This document shows, one piece after another, positions 16,981-25,166 of a DNA stretch of 64,000 nucleotides. Source of the DNA: Antarcticibacterium arcticum. GTDB lineage: Bacteria; Bacteroidota; Bacteroidia; Flavobacteriales; Flavobacteriaceae. Below the pieces are notes generated by a model. The model ran no database searches and was not told the origin of the DNA. It saw only the letters and a list, made by a program, of their open reading frames with translations. The position numbers were made by a program, and so were the translations under genes. Numbering within the stretch: the stretch's first letter is position 1; every line of letters begins with the position of its first letter. The DNA is taken from the NCBI RefSeq assembly GCF_007993795.1, contig NZ_CP042476.1, positions 1,302,001-1,366,000 of the forward strand. The letters run 5' to 3'.

Positions 16981-18777
16981 TTATGAAGGAATGAGATCTT
17001 CCTCGGGAATTAATCCCTTTGAGAAGTTAGCTGCAGTTTCTATAAGAGCAAGGTGGGAATAGGCTTGCGGGAAATTCCCTAAAAGTCTTTTGGTTTCAAA
17101 ATCTATATCTTCACTAAAAAGTCCCAGGTGGTTGCTGTAAGACAAGAGTTTATCAAACATCTCTTTAGCCCGTTCGCGCTCCCCTATTTTGTAAAGGCTG
17201 TCTATAAACCAAAAAGTACAAATAGTAAAAGAAGAAGAGGGTGTTCCAAAATCATCCTGATTTTTATACCGGTAAAGTAACCCGTCCCGGCATAATTGCT
17301 TTTCGGTAGCTTTCACGGTACTCACAAAGCGCGGATCCCGGGCCTTAATAAATCCATATTGCTCCATTAATAAGGTAGATGCATCCAGATCCTTAGAACC
17401 ATAGGATTGTGTATAAGCTCCTACCTCTTCATTCCAACCCTTCTCATAAATATCATTGTAAATTTCGGTACGTAAAGCTTTCCATTTTTCATCATTGATA
17501 CCTTTTCTAAGTATCTCCCCTATTCTAATAGCTCTATCTATGGCAACCCAGCACAAAAGTTTGCTGAAAACAAAATGGCGATCTTCAGTCCTCAACTCCC
17601 AGATTCCTTTATCCGGCTGTTTCCAGTGGGCTTCAACAATTTTTACAATTCCCCGGGTAATGGTCCAGAGCTCTTCACTGTTTTCAAGCGATGTTTCAAA
17701 TTGAATAAATTGCTGGTAGATCACTTCCATGAGGATCCCGTAAATATCATTTTGTTTTTGAATGTAGGCCGCATTTCCAATCCTTACGGGTTTGGAACCT
17801 TCATATCCATTCAAATGTGTAAGAATTTGCTCTGTAAGGTCCTTTTCCCCATTGATACCATACATGATCTGGATCTTTTCATCTTTGTGAGGAATAAGGT
17901 TAATAATGAATTGGAGAAAATCCTTCGCCGACTTGGTATGGCCTAACCCCGCCATCACCTTTATTACCATAGATGCATCTCTTATCCAGCAAAAACGGTA
18001 GTCCCAGTTTCTTTCCTCTCCAATAGTTTCAGGGAGAGAAGTGGTAGCGGCGGCAAGAACCGCCCCTGATTTTTCAAAGGTTAAGGCTTTTAAAACTAAA
18101 GCGCTTCTAAGGATCTCCTCATTATAAGAAGTGTAATGAGTGGTTTTTTCACTCCAGTTCATCCAATAAGTTTTGGTGCGCTGGAATTTTAAATAACTTC
18201 GGTCAAGACTTTGATTAATAAGTTTTTCATGGTATCCCAATAACATATAGGCATTGCTTTCCAGTGTAATTTCTTCATAATTCCTGATCTTATCAAGGTC
18301 TAAACTGGAGTACAGGTAAAGAGATTCATATTTGCCTTCTTCAGTAAAACTTTTAATGTAATCACCTTTGTTCTCATTAAAAGTTTTTTGATGCGAGAAA
18401 TCTAATCGGGGATCATATTTAACTTTGAATGATGGGCTTCCTTTTAATAACCGGATAAACCTGATGATATCCGGTGGCGAATAGTATGAACCGTCTTCCT
18501 TTTGATAACGGGGCATAAAATCTATTAATTGAAAAGCATCCTCTCCATTATCATATACGGTACTAAGAATATTTGTTTTCCAAAGGTATTCCTGGATAAT
18601 TGCGTAATCATCTGTTACATCGAGGGAAAAACTCCCGCCTATTTCCTTGTCAAGAAGTTTTGAAAATACTCCTGCCGAATTAAAATGCGGCAAACAACAC
18701 CAATCAATTGAACCGGTTTTTGAAACCAACGCTGCACTCTTCCCATTCCCTATTATCCCGTAATCTAAATTTTCCAT
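16981..18777 (-). CDS. Glycoside hydrolase family 15 protein (glucoamylase/trehalase type)
   Basis: A cytoplasmic (no signal peptide) inverting alpha-glucosidase of 598 residues. An N-terminal beta-sandwich with GIIGNGKSAALVSKTGSIDW and LPHFNSAGVFSKLLD precedes the (alpha/alpha)6 barrel. GEERNWDYRFCWIRDAS is the signature of the barrel opening, and the two acid positions fall in EVGAYTQSYGSKDLDAS and GLFSEDIDFETKRLLGNFPQ, the latter with the general-base Glu. I start at the ATG at 18777: this gives the family-typical MENLDYGIIGNG opening, while an upstream ATG at 18837 would add 20 unrelated residues and run through a promoter box. It is divergent from a trehalose synthase/phosphatase gene, so trehalose or an alpha-glucan is the likely substrate; bacterial GH15 trehalases are known. 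Specificity is inferred. Confidence 0.88.
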   Translation of the reverse strand: MENLDYGIIGNGKSAALVSKTGSIDWCCLPHFNSAGVFSKLLDKEIGGSFSLDVTDDYAIIQEYLWKTNILSTVYDNGEDAFQLIDFMPRYQKEDGSYYSPPDIIRFIRLLKGSPSFKVKYDPRLDFSHQKTFNENKGDYIKSFTEEGKYESLYLYSSLDLDKIRNYEEITLESNAYMLLGYHEKLINQSLDRSYLKFQRTKTYWMNWSEKTTHYTSYNEEILRSALVLKALTFEKSGAVLAAATTSLPETIGEERNWDYRFCWIRDASMVIKVMAGLGHTKSAKDFLQFIINLIPHKDEKIQIMYGINGEKDLTEQILTHLNGYEGSKPVRIGNAAYIQKQNDIYGILMEVIYQQFIQFETSLENSEELWTITRGIVKIVEAHWKQPDKGIWELRTEDRHFVFSKLLCWVAIDRAIRIGEILRKGINDEKWKALRTEIYNDIYEKGWNEEVGAYTQSYGSKDLDASTLLMEQYGFIKARDPRFVSTVKATEKQLCRDGLLYRYKNQDDFGTPSSSFTICTFWFIDSLYKIGERERAKEMFDKLLSYSNHLGLFSEDIDFETKRLLGNFPQAYSHLALIETAANFSKGLIPEEDLIPS

Positions 18778-18805
18778 TAATCTTAAAGTTCTTTTAAAAG
18801 GATGG

Positions 18806-18813
18806 CAAAGTAA
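18806..18813 (-). promoter_or_regulatory. Candidate -7 box of the GH15 gene
   Basis: On the minus strand the bases read TTACTTTG, one mismatch from TAnnTTTG, 28 bases before the GH15 ATG at 18777. It lies within the shared 95-base divergent region with the trehalose synthase gene. Confidence 0.4.
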
Positions 18814-18872
18814 ATACAATTTCGGAAATTTAAGCAATAACGCATCTACCTTAACAACCTATAAATATAATT

Positions 18873-21086
18873 ATGAGCAAAACAATCATCATTTCCAATA
18901 GATTACCCCTACAGGTTAGTATTGAAAATGAAATCCTGGAAGTATCTCCCAGTGTAGGCGGCCTGGCCACTGGATTAAAATCATTTCATCGGGATGGAGA
19001 TAGTATTTGGATAGGCTGGAGTGGATTAACAAATGAGGAGATACCGGAAAATCTCAAGGAACAGGTATATAATGAGGCTCGTAAGGAGGCCTGTATTCCA
19101 GTTAATTTTACTTCTGAAGAAATAGACGGATTTTATTACGGCTTCAGCAACCGCAGTATCTGGCCTTTATTTCATTATTTTATGGAATATACAGAATGGG
19201 AATCTTCCAACTGGGACATCTATAAAAAAGTAAATCAAAAATATGCCAATGCGGTAGTTGAGCATTACAAAGATGGTGACACCATTTGGGTACATGATTA
19301 TCAATTATTATTAGTTCCAAATATGATACGGGAACAGAGGCCAAATGCCTCTATTGGTTTTTTCAATCATATTCCTTTTCCTTCCTATGAAGTGTTTAGG
19401 ACAGTACCATGGAGGGAAGAGATCCTTAAAGGGATGCTGGGGGCTAATCTTATTGGATTTCATACCTATGATTATGAAAGGCATTTTTTAAGTTCAGTAA
19501 GCCGTATCTTAAGGCATCCTGTAGATTTTAATGAGGTCTCCCTTCCGGACCGAATTGTAAAAGTAGACTCATTTCCTATGGGCATAGATTATGACCAATT
19601 TGAGCAGGCAGCCTTAAATCATTCTCATGAAAAATTTGGTACGGAATCTGACCTGCAGCAAAGATTAAACAACCATCGTAAGAAATCACCCGGTTCTAAG
19701 CTTATTCTTAGCATAGACAGGCTGGATTACACCAAAGGAATAGCCAACAGGATTAGGGCCTTTGAATACTTCCTTGAAAAATATCCTGAATATGTTGAAA
19801 ATATAAGATTGGTAATGCTGGCAGTTCCATCCCGTTCCAATGTGCCGCAATACCAGCTTCTGAAAAAAGAAATAGATGAACTGGTAGGCAGAATAAATGG
19901 GAAATTTGCAACAGTAAACTGGATCCCCATCTGGTATTTTTACCGTTCTATGCCATTCGAGAACCTTATAGATCTTTATACATCTTGTAATATAGCCCTG
20001 CTCACCCCCATACGGGACGGGATGAATTTGGTTGCCAAAGAATATATAGCGACTAGAACAGATCAAACCGGGGTCCTTATACTTAGTGAAATGGCCGGAT
20101 CTGCCCAGGAAATGAATGAAGCCCTTATTATAAACCCTAATAATTTTGATCAAATAAGCGAGGCCATTTACCAGGCTATTAATATGCCTGTGGAGGAGCA
20201 AAAAAGACGTAACGCCATCCTTCAAAAACGCCTTAAGCGATACAGCGTTGAAAAATGGGCAAGCGATTTTATGAAAGCATTGGAGAAATCTCACGAGTCC
20301 AGAAATGTATATAAGGCAACCCCTATTTCTTCCCAGGTTGAAGATGAAATGCTGAACCAGTATAAAAATTCCAAAAACCGAATATTCTTTCTGGATTATG
20401 ATGGAACGCTGGTAAATTTTGTAGATAAACCGGAAAACGCTAAACCCGATCCGGAACTATTGGAGCTAATTGATTCCCTTTCCCGCTTGGACAAAACCAA
20501 AGTGGTACTTATAAGTGGCAGGGATAAAGAAACCCTTGGAACATGGTGGCAAGATGTACCAATAGACCTAATTGCTGAACATGGGGTCTGGATGCGCAGA
20601 ACCGGTAAGGACTGGCAATTGAATGAGAAAGTGCAGAACAATTGGATGGAAACCGTTAGGCCCGTAATTGAAACATTTTGCGACAGGACTCCCGGAAGTT
20701 TTATTGAAGAAAAACATTATTCCCTGGCCTGGCATTACCGTATGACAGACCCGGACCTGGGGGAAATGCGGGCCAATGAACTTTCTACCGTATTAAAGGA
20801 GCTTATCTCAAATCATGGATTAAGCGTACTGGAAGGAAATAAAGTGTTGGAAATTAAAAGCAGTGGGGTAAATAAAGGAAGAGCGGCAAGTAAGCTTTTG
20901 TTGAGAAAGAATTTCGATTTTATCTTTGGCATTGGTGATGACTGGACCGATGAATTTCTTTTTAAAGAACTGCCGGAGGAGGCAATTACAGTAAAGGTAG
21001 GAGTTAAAAAAACAGAGGCTACCTATTTTGTACAGGACACTTCCAGGGTTAGGGATTTATTGAAAAAGTTTAAGGAGTCCCATTAA
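18873..21086 (+). CDS. Bifunctional trehalose-6-phosphate synthase / trehalose-phosphatase
   Basis: A 737-residue fusion of OtsA-like and OtsB-like halves, giving trehalose from UDP-glucose and glucose-6-phosphate in one protein. The GT20 half (about 1-465) shows SVGGLATGL, WVHDYQLLLVPNMIREQ, FFNHIPFPSYEVFRTVPWR, SIDRLDYTKGIANRIRAFEY and PIRDGMNLVAKEYIA. The HAD phosphatase half (about 500-737) has the nucleophile motif LDYDGTLV at about residue 506, then LISGRDKETLG, AEHGVW and GIGDDWTDEFLF. All catalytic residues are present in both halves, so both reactions are expected. Trehalose serves as osmolyte and stress protectant. It is divergent from the GH15 enzyme, an arrangement that places synthesis and probable degradation on one control region. 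Confidence 0.95.
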   Translation: MSKTIIISNRLPLQVSIENEILEVSPSVGGLATGLKSFHRDGDSIWIGWSGLTNEEIPENLKEQVYNEARKEACIPVNFTSEEIDGFYYGFSNRSIWPLFHYFMEYTEWESSNWDIYKKVNQKYANAVVEHYKDGDTIWVHDYQLLLVPNMIREQRPNASIGFFNHIPFPSYEVFRTVPWREEILKGMLGANLIGFHTYDYERHFLSSVSRILRHPVDFNEVSLPDRIVKVDSFPMGIDYDQFEQAALNHSHEKFGTESDLQQRLNNHRKKSPGSKLILSIDRLDYTKGIANRIRAFEYFLEKYPEYVENIRLVMLAVPSRSNVPQYQLLKKEIDELVGRINGKFATVNWIPIWYFYRSMPFENLIDLYTSCNIALLTPIRDGMNLVAKEYIATRTDQTGVLILSEMAGSAQEMNEALIINPNNFDQISEAIYQAINMPVEEQKRRNAILQKRLKRYSVEKWASDFMKALEKSHESRNVYKATPISSQVEDEMLNQYKNSKNRIFFLDYDGTLVNFVDKPENAKPDPELLELIDSLSRLDKTKVVLISGRDKETLGTWWQDVPIDLIAEHGVWMRRTGKDWQLNEKVQNNWMETVRPVIETFCDRTPGSFIEEKHYSLAWHYRMTDPDLGEMRANELSTVLKELISNHGLSVLEGNKVLEIKSSGVNKGRAASKLLLRKNFDFIFGIGDDWTDEFLFKELPEEAITVKVGVKKTEATYFVQDTSRVRDLLKKFKESH

Positions 21087-21230
21087 ACCGTGGTTCAGGG
21101 TGTTAAAATTGTTAGGAATTAAGATAAAAAATTATACATAAGTTAACTAAGCAAAGTATGTGGGGCACAGAATATAAAGTAATTTTACATTATCAAATTT
21201 TGTAAAACCAAAACATAAAAACACATAATT

Positions 21231-21518
21231 ATGAAAGCAGGAAGATTGTTAACCGGTTTAGTATCTGGAGCGGCTGTAGGAGCAGCTTTAGGTTTATTAT
21301 TTGCACCTAAAAAAGGTACTGAAACCAGAAGAAAAATCACTGAAACAGGTGATAGCTATTTAAAAGATGCTAAAAATAAGTTCAATGAATTTTCAGATAA
21401 TCTAAGTCACAAAGTTGATGAGGTTAGAAACAGATCTAAAGCTGCTATGAGCAACTCAAAGACTGAAGAGAAAATTCATCAGGCTAAAGCCGATATGCAT
21501 AATATGCAATCAAAATAA
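21231..21518 (+). CDS. YtxH-domain small envelope protein
   Basis: A 95-residue protein. A glycine/alanine-rich hydrophobic segment (about residues 6-26, GLVSGAAVGAALGLLFAPKKG) ends in the LFAPKKGTETRR motif that defines the YtxH/GvpP-like family, followed by a long charged helix rich in Lys/Asp/Asn up to the end. Members are membrane-associated, often stress-induced, and of unknown mechanism. It has its own terminator and follows the trehalose gene by 144 bases, in which I see no strong promoter match. Association with osmotic or general stress is suggested by the trehalose neighbour and family behaviour only. Confidence 0.85.
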   Translation: MKAGRLLTGLVSGAAVGAALGLLFAPKKGTETRRKITETGDSYLKDAKNKFNEFSDNLSHKVDEVRNRSKAAMSNSKTEEKIHQAKADMHNMQSK

Positions 21519-21540
21519 TTGAATTGAAATTCAAATAAAA

Positions 21541-21568
21541 AAACCCCGGACATCCGGGGTTTTTTTTT
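21541..21568 (+). terminator. Terminator of the ytxH-like gene
   Basis: AAACCCCGGA (21541-21550) pairs with TCCGGGGTTT (21553-21562) over a tight turn and continues into a T run. Confidence 0.9.
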
Positions 21569-21644
21569 GGCTTTAATCTAAAAATCCATTGGGCAGCTTT
21601 ATTTAGTAAAACTTTACTTAAATTAGATTCCTTAAAAAAAATAT

Positions 21645-23006
21645 ATGATATCACGTAGACTTTTACCCCTAACCTTCCTTATTTTTAGTTTAACCCTAAT
21701 CCCTGGAAAAACGTATTCTCAACACCAAACAGATGAACGCATTTATGAGATCATTGAAAATGTTTCAGCAGAAAGATTGGAAAATGATATACGTACACTT
21801 GCCGGTTTTGGTACCCGGAATACCTTTAGCGATACAGTTTCAACTACCAGGGGTATTGGGGCGGCGAGAAGATGGATCAAGAGTGAATATGATAAGATAT
21901 CTGCAGGTTGTGGTAATTGCCTGAACGTATTTTACCAAAAGGATTTTGTTACTACAAAGGATGGAAACAGGATTCCCAAAGATGCCTGGGTAGTTAATGT
22001 AGTGGCAATCCAGAAAGGAACCAAATATCCCAACAGGTATATAATTATGAGCGGCGATATTGATTCCCGCGCCAGCGACACAATGGATTTTGAAACAGAT
22101 GCGCCCGGGGCAAATGATAACGCCAGCGGTATGGCCGGTGCTATTGAAGCAGCACGGGTCCTTTCCAAATATAAATTTGAGAGCAGCATTGTATATGTAG
22201 GTCTTTCAGGTGAAGAACAGGGGTTGTTCGGCGGAAAAGGTTTGGGAGAATATGCACAAAAAAATAATTGGGAGATCATTGGAATCCTAAATAACGATAT
22301 GATTGGAAATATTGAAGGAGTTGACGGGGTAATAGATAACCGTAGCTTCCGGATATTCTCTGAACCCGTACCTCCTACCGAAACTGAACAAGAAAGAAAT
22401 ATGAGAAGATTTTATGGCGGTGAGGTAGACGGTATCTCAAGACAACTTGCTCGCTATGTCCATAAAACTACACAAACCTATATGCCGGAAATGAATCCCA
22501 TGATGATCTATCGCCTGGACCGGTTTGGAAGAGGTGGCCACCACCGGCCATTTAATGATCTTGGTTTTGCCGGAATTCGAATTATGGAAGCCCATGAGAA
22601 TTATAACCGCCAACATCAGGATATTAGAACAGAAAATGGAATTGAATATGGTGATGTGATTGAGGGAGTAAATTTTGGATACGCAGCAAAACTTACCGCA
22701 GTAAATGCTATTAATATGGCTGCATTGGCATGGGCACCACCTGCCCCTAAAAAAGTTGAAATTGGAGGTATCGTAGAACCATCTGCCAAATTACGATGGG
22801 AAAAAGCTACAGGAGATATTGCAGGCTACAAGATATACTGGCGTGATACTACTTCTCCCCAATGGCAACATTCAAGATTTGTGAGCGATGTAAATGAGTT
22901 TAAATTGCAAGGAATTGTAATTGATAATTTCTTCTTTGGAGTAGCAACTGTAGGCAAAAATGGGCACGAAAGTGTCGTGGTTTTCCCTTCGGGCACATAT
23001 CGGTAA
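21645..23006 (+). CDS. Secreted M28-family metallopeptidase with C-terminal FN3-like domain
   Basis: A 453-residue exported zinc exopeptidase-like protein with a signal peptide of about 25 residues ending near KTYSQ. The M28 core has Asp158 in PGANDNASG, the catalytic/metal Glu pair in GLSGEEQGLF (190-191), Asp218 in NNDMIGN and candidate C-terminal His in EAHENYNRQHQ (317, 324). The first zinc ligand is unusual: where most M28 enzymes have H-x-D, this one has D138-I-D140 in MSGDIDSRASD. The last 90 residues (from about APKKVEIGG) look like a fibronectin-III-type sandwich with WEKATGDIAGYKIYWRD. It is probably co-transcribed with the next gene, 19 bases downstream. Activity as an aminopeptidase is plausible but unproven. 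Confidence 0.87.
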   Translation: MISRRLLPLTFLIFSLTLIPGKTYSQHQTDERIYEIIENVSAERLENDIRTLAGFGTRNTFSDTVSTTRGIGAARRWIKSEYDKISAGCGNCLNVFYQKDFVTTKDGNRIPKDAWVVNVVAIQKGTKYPNRYIIMSGDIDSRASDTMDFETDAPGANDNASGMAGAIEAARVLSKYKFESSIVYVGLSGEEQGLFGGKGLGEYAQKNNWEIIGILNNDMIGNIEGVDGVIDNRSFRIFSEPVPPTETEQERNMRRFYGGEVDGISRQLARYVHKTTQTYMPEMNPMMIYRLDRFGRGGHHRPFNDLGFAGIRIMEAHENYNRQHQDIRTENGIEYGDVIEGVNFGYAAKLTAVNAINMAALAWAPPAPKKVEIGGIVEPSAKLRWEKATGDIAGYKIYWRDTTSPQWQHSRFVSDVNEFKLQGIVIDNFFFGVATVGKNGHESVVVFPSGTYR

Positions 23007-23025
23007 TTAATTTAATAGCAGGATC

Positions 23026-23886
23026 ATGAAAAAACTCTTTACACACGCCTTAGTAATTATTTTAAGTTTGTTTACAATTTCCTGTGGCACTACCAAAAAA
23101 GAACCCACTACCCCTGCCGAAGTTCTTGTAACGGCTAAACCCGTTGAACAGGAAAGCAGGGCCCTTCAAGAACTTTCCAATTCTCCCAGGCATCACGAAT
23201 GGGTAACTTTGCAACATGGAAACCGTGAAGTTCAGGCCTTTGTGGTATACCCGGAATCAAACACCAAAACCAAATCCATAATTGTTATCCACGAAAATCG
23301 CGGCCTTGATGATTGGGCAAGATCTTTTGCCGATAAACTTGCTGCTGAAGGATTTCTGGTAATTGCCCCGGATTTTATTTCCAACACACAAGGCAAAAAA
23401 CGAACTACAGATTTTGAAAATCCAGATGCGGCAAGGGATGCAATTTATGCTCTTGAGCCCTCCCAGGTGACCGCAGATCTGGATGCCGCATACCAGTTTT
23501 TGAAAAAGGATCCTTCTGCAAACGGGGAAATTGCGGTTATTGGATTTTGCTGGGGAGGATCACAGGCTTTCAGGTATGTAACCAATAATCCTGAAGTAAC
23601 CCAGGCCCACGTTTTTTATGGAACGGCGCCTGATGATGCAGAAGCGCTGGCAAGAATTTCAACTCCGGTTTATGGATATTATGGAGGGGATGACAACAGG
23701 GTAAACAGTACTATTGAAAAGACCGAAAATATTATGAAGGCGGCGAATAATTTCTTTAATTATGTAATTTATGAGGGTGCAGGACATGCCTTTATGAAGA
23801 GTGGCCTTCAGCCGGACGCAAAAGAAGCCAATAAAACTGCACTTAAACAGGCTTGGACAAGATTGCTCACAATTTTGAGAGAGTAG
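23026..23886 (+). CDS. Dienelactone-hydrolase-family lipoprotein
   Basis: A 286-residue alpha/beta hydrolase with a lipoprotein signal ending TISCG (Cys20). It keeps the DLH catalytic set: the Cys nucleophile in GFCWGGSQA, Asp in YYGGDDNRV, His in YEGAGHAFMKSG, and the family Glu in VIHENRGLDDW. Enzymes of this type open dienelactones or act on esters and lactones; here the anchor implies action in the periplasm. It follows the M28 peptidase by 19 bases and ends in a strong terminator, so the two form a small unit. The substrate is unknown. Confidence 0.88.
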   Translation: MKKLFTHALVIILSLFTISCGTTKKEPTTPAEVLVTAKPVEQESRALQELSNSPRHHEWVTLQHGNREVQAFVVYPESNTKTKSIIVIHENRGLDDWARSFADKLAAEGFLVIAPDFISNTQGKKRTTDFENPDAARDAIYALEPSQVTADLDAAYQFLKKDPSANGEIAVIGFCWGGSQAFRYVTNNPEVTQAHVFYGTAPDDAEALARISTPVYGYYGGDDNRVNSTIEKTENIMKAANNFFNYVIYEGAGHAFMKSGLQPDAKEANKTALKQAWTRLLTILRE

Positions 23887-23912
23887 TATCAAAATAGATG
23901 CTCAGGACTTCT

Positions 23913-23947
23913 AATCCCTTCAATATAAAATTTGAAGGGATTTTTTT
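23913..23947 (+). terminator. Terminator of the peptidase/dienelactone-hydrolase unit
   Basis: AATCCCTTCAA (23913-23923) pairs with TTGAAGGGATT (23932-23942) followed by seven T in all. Confidence 0.9.
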
Positions 23948-24063
23948 GTCCCTAACCTCATTTAATGCTTAATTAACAAGAGTTTAGCCATTCATTAGGA
24001 ATTTGACGGGGTGAGAATAACTAATTTTAAAATTAATTATTAACTAACCAAAAATTTAAAATC

Positions 24064-24273
24064 ATGGCAGAAATAAAAATCGAGAAGAAAAAACCCGTAT
24101 GGCCCTGGATCCTTGTAGGATTAATAATTCTGGGGGTCATATTTTTTTTAGTGTTCGCCAATGAAGATGAGGATAATGAATATGATACTGATGATACTGA
24201 ATTAAGAGAAGTAAACCCAGGTGACACAACGGGTTTACACAGTGTAAAGGAGAAGGACACTTATTATATTTAG
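24064..24273 (+). CDS. Small single-pass membrane protein of unknown function
   Basis: A 69-residue protein. After a lysine-rich N-terminus (IEKKKPVWPW) comes one transmembrane helix (about residues 13-32, WPWILVGLIILGVIFFLVFA), then a very acidic soluble tail (EDEDNEYDTDDTE). The charge pattern places the acidic tail outside and the basic end inside. I do not recognise a family. The gene has a convincing A-rich leader with the TTAACTAACCAA element at 24050-24061 right before the ATG, as also seen before susC, which supports real expression. It sits 60 bases before the PRC-barrel gene and is probably co-expressed. Confidence 0.75.
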   Translation: MAEIKIEKKKPVWPWILVGLIILGVIFFLVFANEDEDNEYDTDDTELREVNPGDTTGLHSVKEKDTYYI

Positions 24274-24333
24274 GAACCTTCAACTTTAAATTTTAATAAA
24301 CATCTCGTCTAGAGATATATAAATCAAAAAATT

Positions 24334-25116
24334 ATGGCACATAAAAGTGAAAATAAAAACAAAAATCTTTACTATCTCAATGAACTGTCAGATTATAAGG
24401 TTTCCAGTGATGATCCCGATGTTAGAGGTTGGCAGGTAAAAGATGCAGATAACAGGGTAATTGGGAAGGTAGACAACCTCCTTGTAAATAAAGAAATAGA
24501 AAAGGTATTATACCTGGACGTAGAGGTTGATCCAACCATTATTGAAGCCAATCATGACCCATATGGCACACCAGCCAATGAAGGGGTACACGAATTTATA
24601 AATAAAGAGGGTGAAAACCATATAATAATTCCTGTAGGATTGGTTAATCTTAATAACGATCAAAAATTCGTTTATACAGATACTATAAATTATCAAACAT
24701 TTGCAGAAACCAAACGTTTTGCAAGAGGGCATAATATAAACAGAGATTACGAGGTTGTAGTTCTGGATACTTATGGCCGTGACAGAAACAGGCCTGCAGA
24801 TTCTTCAGGTAGAAGCGACCGCAGGGGAGAACATAGCCACGATGATACCAGTATTGAAGACCGTAGACAAATGGACCCCGCTTTTCAGGAGCATGTGAGA
24901 AGAGATGCCGACACCCATGATAAAAGAGCTGATGATCTCGAGTGGGAAAGAAGGGAAAGTGAAAGAAGAGCCGATGATCTGGACTGGGAAAGAAGAGAAA
25001 GTGAAAGAAGGGCGATGGAAGCCCGCCAGGTTGGCGATAGAGGAAGGATACCAGATGACAATTCTTTTTATGAAAGAAGAGAATTTGATGATTCCAATTA
25101 CCGAAGAAGACGGTAA
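24334..25116 (+). CDS. PRC-barrel domain protein with charged repeat tail
   Basis: A 260-residue protein whose first 145 residues form a PRC-barrel (photosystem reaction-centre H-like) fold: DVRGWQVKDADNRVIGKVDN and the paired VLYLDVEVD strand. PRC domains in non-photosynthetic bacteria are typical of stress-related small proteins. The C-terminal 100 residues are strongly charged and disordered-looking, including two near-identical 14-residue units (RADDLEWERRESER then RADDLDWERRESER, residues 198-225), then an Arg-rich end. No membrane span is seen. Its small acidic membrane neighbour and a terminator just after suggest a two-gene unit. A role in envelope or desiccation stress is a guess from family only. 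Confidence 0.82.
   Translation: MAHKSENKNKNLYYLNELSDYKVSSDDPDVRGWQVKDADNRVIGKVDNLLVNKEIEKVLYLDVEVDPTIIEANHDPYGTPANEGVHEFINKEGENHIIIPVGLVNLNNDQKFVYTDTINYQTFAETKRFARGHNINRDYEVVVLDTYGRDRNRPADSSGRSDRRGEHSHDDTSIEDRRQMDPAFQEHVRRDADTHDKRADDLEWERRESERRADDLDWERRESERRAMEARQVGDRGRIPDDNSFYERREFDDSNYRRRR
24925..25008 (+). repeat. Two tandem 42-base coding repeats
   Basis: The repeat encodes the 14-residue units at residues 198-211 and 212-225 of the PRC-barrel protein; the units differ by Glu/Asp at one position. Silent differences show that it is not a very recent duplication. Confidence 0.8.
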
Positions 25117-25135
25117 ATTAATTTTGTAAAAAGTG

Positions 25136-25166
25136 AAAGGGAAACAATGCGTTTCCCTTTTTTATT
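25136..25166 (+). terminator. Terminator of the PRC-barrel gene, placed against the end of tex
   Basis: AAAGGGAAAC (25136-25145) pairs with GTTTCCCTTT (25151-25160) and is followed by T residues on the plus strand. On the minus strand it directly follows the tex stop and may serve both directions. Confidence 0.8.

Noticed and set aside
18778..18837. A 20-residue extension of the GH15 protein
   Set aside because: It crosses a near-consensus -7 box and would leave almost no room for the divergent promoter; the ATG at 18777 gives the family-typical opening.
24925..25008. Short direct repeats as a CRISPR-like array
   Set aside because: They are in-frame coding repeats without spacers and encode a charged protein tail.
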